A stretch of 21,642 nucleotides of DNA from the NCBI GenBank assembly GCA_900548875.1, contig URMA01000048.1:1-21642 (forward strand), in the 5' to 3' direction. The first letter of the stretch is position 1. Every line of letters starts with the position of its first letter. Positions 1-6,449 of the stretch are shown here, one piece after another. The position numbers and the translations under genes were made by a program. The DNA is from an uncultured Porphyromonadaceae bacterium. GTDB taxonomy: Bacteria; Bacteroidota; Bacteroidia; Bacteroidales; Muribaculaceae. The notes under the pieces were generated by a model. That model was not told the origin of the DNA. It saw nothing but the letters and a program-made list of their open reading frames with translations, and did not search any database.

Positions 1-41
1 TTGACGGGGCTTGGAATTACAAAATAAGACTCGACCACTGA
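1..41 (+). other. Possible 3' end of an upstream gene (partial)
   Basis: Two plus-strand frames are open from the window edge and stop early. One ends at TAA 25-27 with residues LTGLGITK. The other ends at TGA 39-41 with residues DGAWNYKIRLDH. Either could be the C-terminus of a gene that begins before the window, but too little is present to choose between them or to name a product. The hairpin that follows at 30-57 would suit a gene end. Confidence 0.25.
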
Positions 42-57
42 ATACACAATGGTCGAG
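30..57. terminator. Hairpin, possible terminator
   Basis: An 8-bp perfect inverted repeat CTCGACCA/TGGTCGAG encloses a 12-nt loop. On the minus strand it is followed by a T-rich stretch, on the plus strand by CAGTACATTTTTA. It could end an upstream plus-strand gene, or it could be what is left of an insertion end. The tail is not a clean T run on either strand, so the terminator call is weak. Confidence 0.35.
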
Positions 58-69
58 CAGTACATTTTT

Positions 70-439
70 ATCTTTAATCGGTTTTATCGGACAGCAATAA
101 AAGGAATAGAGTCAATAAAGCTAATATCGCACAAATTTCCAACAGAACTTCTTGATGACAATAGTATAGGGAAGCTATACATCCTTCTCCAGTTTCACGA
201 AACGGTTGTAGAATACCAAGCGTGGAAACAGATGTTTCAAATGTTTGCATACATACTTCTTGCAATAATGCTTGAAGCATCGGAACCACTGGAATGAATA
301 CAATAATCTCAGTGCCCCTCAAGCGGTAACTTGTTTCGGTGCCTATTCTTTTGTCTTCGATCAGATATCTTTCCTGTTAAAACGAAAATTCCTTGCAAAA
401 ATCATCGGCCATACAATAAATATTTGTAACTTTAGACAC
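70..439 (-). pseudogene. Decayed IS982-family transposase, N-terminal part only
   Basis: Fragments of one transposase can be read in order on the minus strand but in all three frames. From a GTG at 439 comes ADDFCKEF (about 409-386), stopped at 377. RRQKNRHRNKLPL lies at 359-321, KKYVCKHLKHLFPRL followed by YNRFVKLEKDV at 261-178, and then ISFIDSIPF at about 125-98. The order and wording match my memory of IS982-family transposases (such as the Bacteroides IS1187 type), where FIDST carries the first catalytic Asp. The copy has several frameshifts and stops. It lacks roughly the last half of the usual 290 or so residues, including the remaining catalytic residues, and no terminal inverted repeats were found. 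It must be inactive. The family call rests on recall, not on a search. Confidence 0.75.
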
Positions 440-552
440 TGAAGCATTGTGGTAATCGTTTTAATTTTATATTCGGCACTATAAATTCAATACTTTACCG
501 CTATATTTCTAATTTTTAGACAAATACACTAACCCTTACTTTGAATTTCCCT

Positions 553-560
553 TATATTTG
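553..560 (+). promoter_or_regulatory. Possible -7 promoter box for the DUF805 gene
   Basis: TATATTTG fits the Bacteroides -7 consensus TAnnTTTG and lies 57 bp before the ATG of the DUF805 gene. No TTTG is seen at the -33 distance, so this is weaker than the other promoters listed. Confidence 0.4.
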
Positions 561-617
561 GCATTCAATTGCATTGAGAATTAATGGGTTATTGACTTTA
601 ATAAAATATTATTAGCA

Positions 618-980
618 ATGAATATAATTGAAAGTTTTAAAATCTGTATACTTCACAAATATACAGATTTCAATGGTAGAGCAAATAGAAGTGAATATTG
701 GTGGTTTTGGAGTATTTATGTTTTCGTGTTATTTGGAATACCATTAATCGGATTTTTAATAGAAGATTTGTATAATATACAATTGCATTCACTAATGCTT
801 TTGTGGGGAATTGGAGTACTTGGACTAACTTGCCCTTTCATTTCTGTGTCTGTAAGAAGATTACATGATTCTGGATTAAGCGGTTGGCATTTCTTTTGGA
901 GACTAATTCCATATGTGGGTTCTGTCATCACTTTTGTTCTTATGTTAAGGAAATCCCAAACACCATACAGCAAAAAATAA
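618..980 (+). CDS. DUF805 family inner membrane protein
   Basis: This 120-residue protein has the two signatures of DUF805 (YhaH-like) proteins: FNGRANRSEYWWF near residues 19-31 and RRLHDSGLSGW near 80-90. Between and after them lie three or so hydrophobic segments (about 29-48, 57-76 and 93-110), so it is an integral membrane protein of normal length for the family. The molecular function of DUF805 proteins is not established. It sits 12 bp before the next plus-strand gene, so the two are probably co-transcribed. The gene is AT-rich compared with the housekeeping genes in the window. Confidence 0.85.
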   Translation: MNIIESFKICILHKYTDFNGRANRSEYWWFWSIYVFVLFGIPLIGFLIEDLYNIQLHSLMLLWGIGVLGLTCPFISVSVRRLHDSGLSGWHFFWRLIPYVGSVITFVLMLRKSQTPYSKK

Positions 981-992
981 TCAAATTACAAT

Positions 993-1628
993 ATGATTCG
1001 AATACTAATATTTGCCTTACCCATATTAGGAATAATAGGCTTTTGTATTGAAGAGATTTGGCTTTATTATCTTGCATCCATTCCCTGTCTTGTAGCAATC
1101 TTGACAATGATTTTTACCAAGAAATTATCTCTAACCATGTTTGAATTATTTCTGGCAATAATAATTGGATGTTGGATTTTATCTTCTTCTTTTATTGATG
1201 GACTTTTGTTAGGAGGCTGTGCACATATAGTAATAACTAATCTTGTAACTATTCTCAAATCTATACATATCTTTTATGAACTCAAAAAATGTTCAAATTG
1301 TTACAAAGAGGATGAAGTACATTCCAACATAAAATTAAATAAACCAATTCAAAGTACACCTACAGATAAATTTGAAAAGCCTAAATGGACAATAAAAGAA
1401 GAACGTCCATTTACCCAAGAGGAAATAGATGCTGTCGATAAGGCTATAGTTGTTTCAGCCCAATATGGTAATTCTGTCCAATTCTTTATGAAAAATGGAG
1501 GATGTACATTCATTCCATTAGATTCATTCTCTACTTTAAATGCAGGAGATGAATTCGATTTAAAAAAGGCGACCATACGCACTTATGGAAAAGATGGAGA
1601 AGGTGACATCTATAGAGTATTGGAATGA
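993..1628 (+). CDS. Unknown membrane protein with soluble C-terminal domain
   Basis: The function of this 211-residue protein is not recognised. Residues 1-95 or so form about four closely spaced hydrophobic helices. A charged linker (about 98-140) follows, then a compact C-terminal domain (about 141-211) with the run AIVVSAQYGNSVQFFMKNGG and later GDEFDLKKA and GDIYRVLE. I have the impression that similar C-terminal stretches occur in other Bacteroidetes hypothetical proteins, but I cannot name the domain. The gene follows the DUF805 gene by 12 bp on the same strand. A shared membrane role is inferred only from that arrangement. Confidence 0.75.
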   Translation: MIRILIFALPILGIIGFCIEEIWLYYLASIPCLVAILTMIFTKKLSLTMFELFLAIIIGCWILSSSFIDGLLLGGCAHIVITNLVTILKSIHIFYELKKCSNCYKEDEVHSNIKLNKPIQSTPTDKFEKPKWTIKEERPFTQEEIDAVDKAIVVSAQYGNSVQFFMKNGGCTFIPLDSFSTLNAGDEFDLKKATIRTYGKDGEGDIYRVLE

Positions 1629-1866
1629 AGTTTTTCTTTCAAGTAAAACTCATTGGCTTTACAAGCCTTATAGACAAGAGAGAGAGAGAAACATAACCTG
1701 AAATCCTACATTATTGGTATTATATTGGAGGAAAAGAAATATGTTTAATTTATAAACAACCAATATATAACAATACTTTCCTTTTCTTTCTAATAACGTA
1801 GACAACTATAGATTATAGCCGCACAAGCAGCAATCGAAGACTAATCGATAAAATTCCTATAAACAG
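1629..1866 (+). other. Non-coding stretch before a distant terminator
   Basis: No convincing ORF lies in this interval. It contains a small hairpin GGCTT-TAC-AAGCC (1655-1667) just after the gene end, an inverted repeat TATATTGG (1721-1728) / CCAATATA (1760-1767), and a GGAGG followed by an ATG at 1741 that opens only four codons. No TAnnTTTG box was found that would start a separate transcript. It may simply be a long 3' untranslated region running to the terminator at 1867. Confidence 0.4.
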
Positions 1867-1900
1867 CGAGAGGCTACCTTCGGGCAGCCTCTCGTTTTTT
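1867..1900 (+). terminator. Strong rho-independent terminator with UUCG tetraloop
   Basis: A nine-bp GC-rich stem CGAGAGGCT/AGCCTCTCG is extended, after one A/C mismatch, by CC/GG closing a TTCG tetraloop, and is followed by six T. The T run is only on the plus side, so it works for plus-strand transcription. The nearest plus-strand gene ends 238 bp upstream. Confidence 0.9.
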
Positions 1901-1916
1901 ATGTAATGACGGATGG

Positions 1917-4358
1917 TTAAATGAACAGGTTTACGTTTGCCTGGTCGGCGTGTTCCATATAGGTGGCAACTCCGCCGATGGTGACATTGTCGAGCAATTC
2001 TTCACGGGCAACGCCCATCACATCCATCGACATCTGACAGGCAATAAATTCCACACCGTTATCAATGGCCTGCTGACGCAGGGCCTCCAGTGAGTCGATG
2101 TTTTTCTTTTTCATAATGTGGCGCATCATCTTGTCGCCCATGCCCAGCATACTCATCTTCGACAAATGCAGTTTCTTTGACGATGACGGCAGCATCATAC
2201 CGAACATTTTCCCGAAAATGTCCTTCGCCACGCTCGGCTTACGCTCTTTCTTTATCACATTCAAGCCCCAGAACGTAAAGAAAATCGACACTTTCTGCCC
2301 CGTTGCCGCCGCTCCGTTGGCAAGTACGAATGTTGCCAAAGCCTTGTCGAGGTCATCGCTGAACATTATCAGTGTTTTGCCCTTGCCGTCGCATGAAGTT
2401 GTAATCTGACATGCTTTCGGACCACCCTTTTCAATCACCACCGTGTAACGGCCTTTGTCTTCTACGTTTGAAATAAGCACGTTACCCGTCGTATTGCACC
2501 AAGCCTGAGCATCGCGCGCAAATCCGGCATCCGTGGAAGTGATTTCTATTCTCTCTCCCTCGGCAATTGCGTCAATAGCCTGTTTCACTTTCATAATCGG
2601 TCCAGGACAAGAAAGACCGCACGCGTCTATTTTTATTGTCTTTGTTTCTGTCGTCATAGCTTGAGTGTCCAAATTTTTAGGTTCATTGTACGGAAGTGCC
2701 GGTTTTCCTACGGGAGCATTGGCAGTGGCAAAAGTCTTGTATCCGCCTATCAGGTTGCGCACCGCTGTAAAGCCGTGTCCGCGAAGAATTCGTTGTGCAA
2801 GATAACCACGAAGCCCAACAGCACAGAACACAATGATTTCCTTGTCCTTCGGGAGTTCCTGCATACGCTCGCGCAAATCGTCAAGCGGAATATTTATGGC
2901 ACCCGGCAAAGAACCGAACGAGAATTCCTCGGCCGTACGGACATCCAGCAACATCACTTGATTGCGATCCGTAGCCAGCAATTCCCTCCAGGTAATGGCC
3001 GGCATGGCGCCGCTGATAATATTGCTTGCCACATATCCGGCAATGGCAATCGGGTCTTTCGCCGAGGAGAACGGCGGCGCGTAGGCATGTTCCAAGCGAA
3101 TCAGGTCGTAAACGGTACCGCCCTGCTTGATAAGCAACGCTATCTGGTCAATACGCTTGTCAACACCGTCGTAACCCACACACTGCGCACCATAGAGTTT
3201 CCCGGTTTTCGGATGGAACACCAGCTTCACCGTAAGCGACAAGGCGTCCGGATAATATCCGGCATGCGAACCTGAATGCGTAACCGACACGGCATATTCC
3301 ATACCCAACTGTTTCAATCGTTTTGCTGCAAGTCCGGTAGAAGCGACAGTCATGTCGAACACTTTGGCAATAGCCGTACCAATCGCTCCTTCATACGAAT
3401 ATTTGTTGCCTTCCACCATGTTGTCGGCCACAATGCGCCCCTGCCGGTTGGCCGGATTCGCCAGATAGTTCAGCCACGGTTTGCCGGTGATGGGATGCGG
3501 AAATTCGATTGCGTCGCCTACGGCATAAATATCAGCTTCGGAAGTTTGCAAATAGTTGTCGACCCATATACCACCGGTTTCACCGATGCGGAGTCCGGCA
3601 GCCTTTGCCAATGTCGTTTCCGGACGGACACCAATGGAAAGAATCACCATATCGGCCACAATCGTTTCCCCCGATTTCAGCATGACGCGGATTTCATTTC
3701 CTTTACGCTCGAAAGCCGCCACAGCCTGCTCAAGGTAGAGAGAAACGCCTTTCTGTGTCAAATGCTGATGCAAATGGGCCGCTATTGAAAAATCAACCGG
3801 AGCCATCACCTGATTGCCCATCTCGATCACCGAAACATTCACACCGGCATGATGCAAATTTTCAGCCATTTCCAAACCGATAAAGCCAGCCCCTACAACA
3901 ACAGCACGCTTTACATTCTTTGCCGTCAGATAGGTCTTTATTCGGTCGGTGTCATTCACGTTTCTCAGCGTAAAAATTCCTTCGGAATCAATTCCGGGCA
4001 GCGGCGGACGAACGGGCGACGCTCCGGGAGACAACAAAAGCTTGTCGTATTTTTCCGTATACTGACTTCCGTCCTTGCGACGAATTGTCACGGTATGCGC
4101 TTTCGGCTGTATCTCAATCACCTCATTTTCCACCCGTACGTCAATGTTAAAGCGCTTACCGAACGACTCCGGCGTCTGCACAAACAAGCGTTCGCGATCG
4201 GTAATTACTCCTCCAATATAGTATGGCAAACCACAGTTTGCATACGAAATATACTTGCCACGCTCCAACATGACAATTTCTGCACCCTCATCCGCACGTC
4301 GGATTCTCGCTGCGGCTGTTGCCCCTCCGGCAACTCCTCCAATAATTATATGTTTCAT
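1917..4358 (-). CDS. CoA-disulfide reductase fused to rhodanese, TusA-like and DsrE-like domains
   Basis: This 813-residue cytoplasmic flavoprotein has four modules. Residues 1-445 are a CoA-disulfide/persulfide reductase-type pyridine nucleotide-disulfide oxidoreductase: N-terminal FAD motif GGVAGG, catalytic Cys42 in NCGLPYYIGG, NAD(P) motif GAGFIGLEMAE (156-166), second FAD motif YAVGDA (278-283), and the HAYAPPFSSAKDP stretch (424-436) typical of the family. Residues about 455-545 are a rhodanese with LLDVRTAEEF (470-479) and probable active Cys512 in FCAVGLRG. Residues about 574-643 are TusA-like with CGLSCPGP (Cys584 in the CPxP motif). Residues about 660-813 are a DsrE-superfamily domain with Cys774 in ACQMSMDVMG. 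Each later module is a known sulfur-carrier fold, so the protein could pass persulfide sulfur internally and reduce CoA or protein persulfides with NAD(P)H. That relay is inferred. It has its own promoter and probable operators. An ATG at residue 568 could restart translation before the TusA part, but one protein is simpler. Confidence 0.93.
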   Translation of the reverse strand: MKHIIIGGVAGGATAAARIRRADEGAEIVMLERGKYISYANCGLPYYIGGVITDRERLFVQTPESFGKRFNIDVRVENEVIEIQPKAHTVTIRRKDGSQYTEKYDKLLLSPGASPVRPPLPGIDSEGIFTLRNVNDTDRIKTYLTAKNVKRAVVVGAGFIGLEMAENLHHAGVNVSVIEMGNQVMAPVDFSIAAHLHQHLTQKGVSLYLEQAVAAFERKGNEIRVMLKSGETIVADMVILSIGVRPETTLAKAAGLRIGETGGIWVDNYLQTSEADIYAVGDAIEFPHPITGKPWLNYLANPANRQGRIVADNMVEGNKYSYEGAIGTAIAKVFDMTVASTGLAAKRLKQLGMEYAVSVTHSGSHAGYYPDALSLTVKLVFHPKTGKLYGAQCVGYDGVDKRIDQIALLIKQGGTVYDLIRLEHAYAPPFSSAKDPIAIAGYVASNIISGAMPAITWRELLATDRNQVMLLDVRTAEEFSFGSLPGAINIPLDDLRERMQELPKDKEIIVFCAVGLRGYLAQRILRGHGFTAVRNLIGGYKTFATANAPVGKPALPYNEPKNLDTQAMTTETKTIKIDACGLSCPGPIMKVKQAIDAIAEGERIEITSTDAGFARDAQAWCNTTGNVLISNVEDKGRYTVVIEKGGPKACQITTSCDGKGKTLIMFSDDLDKALATFVLANGAAATGQKVSIFFTFWGLNVIKKERKPSVAKDIFGKMFGMMLPSSSKKLHLSKMSMLGMGDKMMRHIMKKKNIDSLEALRQQAIDNGVEFIACQMSMDVMGVAREELLDNVTIGGVATYMEHADQANVNLFI

Positions 4359-4386
4359 TATTTATAGATATTTTCTTTTGTAAAAT

Positions 4387-4401
4387 TATTCCATTGGAAT
4401 A
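4387..4401. promoter_or_regulatory. Operator-like palindrome O1, near the transcription start of the sulfur protein gene
   Basis: TATTCCA-T-TGGAATA is a perfect 7+1+7 palindrome with core TTCCATTGGAA. It lies just downstream of the -7 box (4410-4417), where transcription would start. A second dyad with the same core pattern lies on the other side of the promoter, 54 bp away centre to centre (about five helical turns). Confidence 0.65.
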
Positions 4402-4409
4402 TTTCATTG

Positions 4410-4441
4410 CAAAGGTAAAGACAAAAGTCCAAATCAACAAA
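4410..4441 (-). promoter_or_regulatory. Promoter of the CoA-disulfide reductase fusion gene
   Basis: Read on the minus strand, the -33 TTTG (4438-4441) and -7 TACCTTTG (4410-4417) are exactly 20 bp apart, matching the Bacteroides sigma-ABfr pattern. Transcription should start near 4400-4405, leaving a leader of about 45 nt before the ATG at 4358. Confidence 0.8.
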
Positions 4442-4454
4442 TTTCCAATGGAAA
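4442..4454. promoter_or_regulatory. Operator-like palindrome O2, touching the -33 box
   Basis: TTTCCA-A-TGGAAA is a perfect 6+1+6 palindrome immediately upstream of the -33 TTTG. It shares the TTCCANTGGAA core with O1. One site on each side of the promoter suggests repression by a dimer bound at both, or joint activation and repression. No cognate regulator gene is adjacent. Confidence 0.65.
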
Positions 4455-4526
4455 ATTTTCACAACAGAACACAAAATAAAATAGAATAAACCAACAAAAA
4501 ATCTACCCTACTAACCCAAACGGAAT

Positions 4527-4569
4527 AAAAAAAGTGCCTTATCGCGCTACGGCTGTACGATAAAGCACT
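4527..4569 (-). terminator. Terminator of the unknown secreted protein gene
   Basis: On the minus strand an 11-bp stem GTGCTTTATCG/CGATAAGGCAC (one T-G wobble, plus a flanking A-T pair) with a 13-nt loop is followed by seven T. It lies about 50 bp after the stop codon at 4621 and before the promoter of the next minus-strand gene, separating the two units. Confidence 0.88.
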
Positions 4570-4620
4570 CTATAAAATTAAACCCCAAACTCATTGACCG
4601 TTTTTGGTTTAAATGCTATG

Positions 4621-5661
4621 TTAAAATAAAAACCAATAATCCCAATCCCACAAGTCCTCCTCCTCGAAATTATTATCATCTCCCAAAATCTTACGGATTT
4701 TGGCAAGTTTAATTGCCTCCAATATTTTCGACCCGTCAATATTGAATTTTATCCGAATGTTTCCTTCATCAAAAACGATGTCATTTTTACGAACTTCTAC
4801 GAAAGGAGCGGTTTCTCCTTCCTGTGTAAATACACGGGTATATTCTCCTTTTTCTTGAGCATACTGTTCTATTGTATGCGCCTTGTTATCATTTGAAAAT
4901 GTTAAGTGTTTTACTGGACTATTATTGCTAACAAGCTGGATTTCCAATCGGTCGCGAGTAACATTCGCCACAATTTTATTACTTCCATCGATTGGCGCAA
5001 TATAGGTGCTATCAGAACCCGCCAAGTATATATCTGAGAAAAGGCCGCCAGCCTCATCCAGTTTGGTAACCTGTGCAGTCGGCCATATCCTCTGATTATT
5101 TAACCAATTATAGAGAAACTCAGAAATGGGCAAACTGGAATAGCCCTTATTTGTCAGTTCATCGGAACGACCGACTGGAGTATTATTGGAGTCCTTGTAG
5201 TCGTAGCACAGCAAGGTCATCGGACCACATGCAAGATACTCGGTTTCTTGAGTGACAATCGTGTCCTTTTTGTATACACCGTCAACAAAAACTTTGCACT
5301 TGTTCTTTACCGTATTAATTTTAAGTGAATCCAACGTCACCGTCCACTTTTGCCTGTAAAAAACTTTCTGCGCAGGCTTATTTCCCTTGACCGTATAACT
5401 GACATTTCGCCGGAACGAAATCCTTAAGCTGTCAGCCTGCCCCTCAGGCGTATTCGGATCCACTTTTACATACTCCAATGTCCCATCATGTTTTTCCCTT
5501 CCAAATTCCCAGAAAACTGCATCTTTAACTTGCCGGGTTGCAACAATCTCCTCATAGCCATAACCGGACTGCGTTGAAAACAATGCCATAAACAGGAACA
5601 TAGCGATACCCATATATTCTTTCATAGCCAGTAAATTAAATTTAGGTTTCATTGTAAACAA
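4621..5661 (-). CDS. Secreted protein of unknown function
   Basis: This is a 346-residue protein that I do not recognise. Three in-frame ATGs (5661, 5649, 5625) precede a hydrophobic segment IAMFLFMALFSTQSGYG, a likely signal peptide; the start at 5625 (MKEYMG) gives the most usual signal length, while 5661 gives the longest product. The mature part looks beta-rich and polar, with no internal membrane segment and no lipobox. It ends in a distinctive acidic-aromatic tail, EEEDLWDWDYWFLF. It is likely periplasmic or exported. The gene is divergent from the TetR-led export operon. A -7-like box for it lies inside the palindrome at 5757-5779, so the TetR protein might control it too. It has its own terminator. 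Confidence 0.7.
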   Translation of the reverse strand: MFTMKPKFNLLAMKEYMGIAMFLFMALFSTQSGYGYEEIVATRQVKDAVFWEFGREKHDGTLEYVKVDPNTPEGQADSLRISFRRNVSYTVKGNKPAQKVFYRQKWTVTLDSLKINTVKNKCKVFVDGVYKKDTIVTQETEYLACGPMTLLCYDYKDSNNTPVGRSDELTNKGYSSLPISEFLYNWLNNQRIWPTAQVTKLDEAGGLFSDIYLAGSDSTYIAPIDGSNKIVANVTRDRLEIQLVSNNSPVKHLTFSNDNKAHTIEQYAQEKGEYTRVFTQEGETAPFVEVRKNDIVFDEGNIRIKFNIDGSKILEAIKLAKIRKILGDDNNFEEEDLWDWDYWFLF

Positions 5662-5746
5662 GAATTAAAAATCACTCTCCATATATCATTTAGCAGCGAC
5701 TGCAAGGCTAAATTACAAAATTTCCCGGAATTTTCAAACGAAAAAA

Positions 5747-5778
5747 TTTGGAAATCACAAATATCTGCACGATATTTG
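5747..5778 (+). promoter_or_regulatory. Promoter of the TetR-led export operon
   Basis: The -33 TTTG (5747-5750) and -7 GATATTTG (5771-5778, one mismatch to TAnnTTTG) are 20 bp apart. This places the start of transcription near 5785-5790 and means the upstream TTG codon at 5748 cannot be the real translation start. The ATG at 5826 is used instead. The -7 box is one arm of the palindrome at 5757-5779. Confidence 0.65.
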
Positions 5779-5779
5779 T
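5757..5779. promoter_or_regulatory. Probable TetR operator: 23-bp palindrome over divergent -7 boxes
   Basis: The arms ACAAATATC and GATATTTGT are perfect 9-bp inverted repeats with a 5-nt spacer, a size and shape usual for TetR-family operators. Each arm contains a -7-like box, one facing the TetR operon (5771-5778) and one facing the secreted protein gene (5758-5765). A bound repressor would block both. Confidence 0.65.
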
Positions 5780-5788
5780 ATTAACAAT
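5758..5788 (-). promoter_or_regulatory. Possible divergent promoter for the secreted protein gene
   Basis: Read on the minus strand, GATATTTG (5758-5765) resembles the -7 box, with ATTG (5785-5788) 19 bp upstream as a weak -33. Both boxes are one base off consensus. It is the best candidate found between the divergent genes. Confidence 0.4.
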
Positions 5789-5796
5789 TTTGTTAA
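5781..5796. promoter_or_regulatory. Second palindrome at the TetR operon start site
   Basis: TTAACAA-TT-TTGTTAA has perfect 7-bp arms. It begins 2 bp after the first palindrome and covers the predicted transcription start of the TetR operon. It may be a second operator. Its sequence differs from the first, so it might bind a different protein. Confidence 0.45.
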
Positions 5797-5825
5797 ACCA
5801 AAATACTAAATCATTTTTGAGTCAC

Positions 5826-6449
5826 ATGGAAAAAGAAAACACGGAACAGCTCATCCTCAAAGCCGCAGAAAAAGAATTTCTGGAAAAGGGATTTGCCGGA
5901 GCCAAGACGGTTTCAATTGCCAAAGCCGCCGGGGTGAACCATGCGCTGCTCCACTATTACTTCCGAACCAAAGAAAACCTTTTCAACCGCGTCTTCAACG
6001 AAAAATTTGAAGAGATAGCCCAATCACTGCCACCTCTTCTCATCAACAAGGAAGCACCGCTCACAGAGAGAATCGAAAAATTCATCACCAGCCATTTCGA
6101 ATATCTCCGCCAAAATCCCAAACTGCCGCACTTCATTATCAATGAAATATGCACGAACCCTGACCGCAGAACGCATATTCAGGAAATCATCGGCAAAGTG
6201 TTTTCGTCCCATCTCGCCCAATTGCAGGTTGAGCTCGACGAAAAGGCCGACAAAGGTCAAATCAGCCGCATATCGGCAGTGCACCTGCTGCTCGACATCG
6301 TATCGCTGAACGTGTTTACGTTCACGATGCTTCCCATACTTGAACCGATTGTGACCGATTCTTCAAAGACTCAGGACGACTTTTTTGAAGAAAGGAAACA
6401 AGATATTCTCAACCTAATACTAAACCGACTGAAACCCCAACTGCAATGA
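5826..6449 (+). CDS. TetR/AcrR family regulator of the export operon
   Basis: This 207-residue protein has the usual TetR-family length. The N-terminal helix-turn-helix lies at about residues 28-47 (TVSIAKAAGVNHALLHYYF), followed by KENLFNRV, the classic start of the next helix. The remaining helical part (about 60-207) would bind a ligand and dimerise. The ATG at 5826 is chosen because an upstream TTG at 5748 lies within the promoter and the extra residues are unlike TetR proteins. Its stop overlaps the next gene's start (ATGA at 6446-6449), so it is translated with the outer membrane factor. By analogy with regulators placed in front of export operons it is probably an autorepressor released by an exported compound; the palindromes at 5757-5796 are its likely sites. 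The ligand is unknown. Confidence 0.92.
   Translation: MEKENTEQLILKAAEKEFLEKGFAGAKTVSIAKAAGVNHALLHYYFRTKENLFNRVFNEKFEEIAQSLPPLLINKEAPLTERIEKFITSHFEYLRQNPKLPHFIINEICTNPDRRTHIQEIIGKVFSSHLAQLQVELDEKADKGQISRISAVHLLLDIVSLNVFTFTMLPILEPIVTDSSKTQDDFFEERKQDILNLILNRLKPQLQ

Noticed and set aside
49..297. Plus-strand 82-residue ORF and the opposing minus-strand 82-residue ORF at 74-322
   Set aside because: Both overlie the IS982 transposase ruin; the meaningful protein fragments are spread over three minus-strand frames, so neither ORF is a gene.
1741..1755. Mini-ORF after a GGAGG in the 1629-1866 stretch
   Set aside because: It has only four codons before the stop; SD-like signals carry little weight in Bacteroidota.
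1917..2655. Separate TusA-DsrE protein starting from the internal ATG at residue 568 of the fusion
   Set aside because: The frame is continuous and no promoter box was seen before it; internal initiation cannot be excluded but has no support.
2661..4367. Long plus-strand ORFs opposite the CoA-disulfide reductase fusion (for example 2661-3275, 3276-3788, 3849-4367)
   Set aside because: They are antisense shadows of a gene with complete domain motifs; their translations show no family features.
5748..5825. TTG-initiated extension of the TetR protein by 26 residues
   Set aside because: The TTG lies in the -33 box and the added residues precede the predicted transcription start; the ATG at 5826 gives a standard TetR N-terminus.
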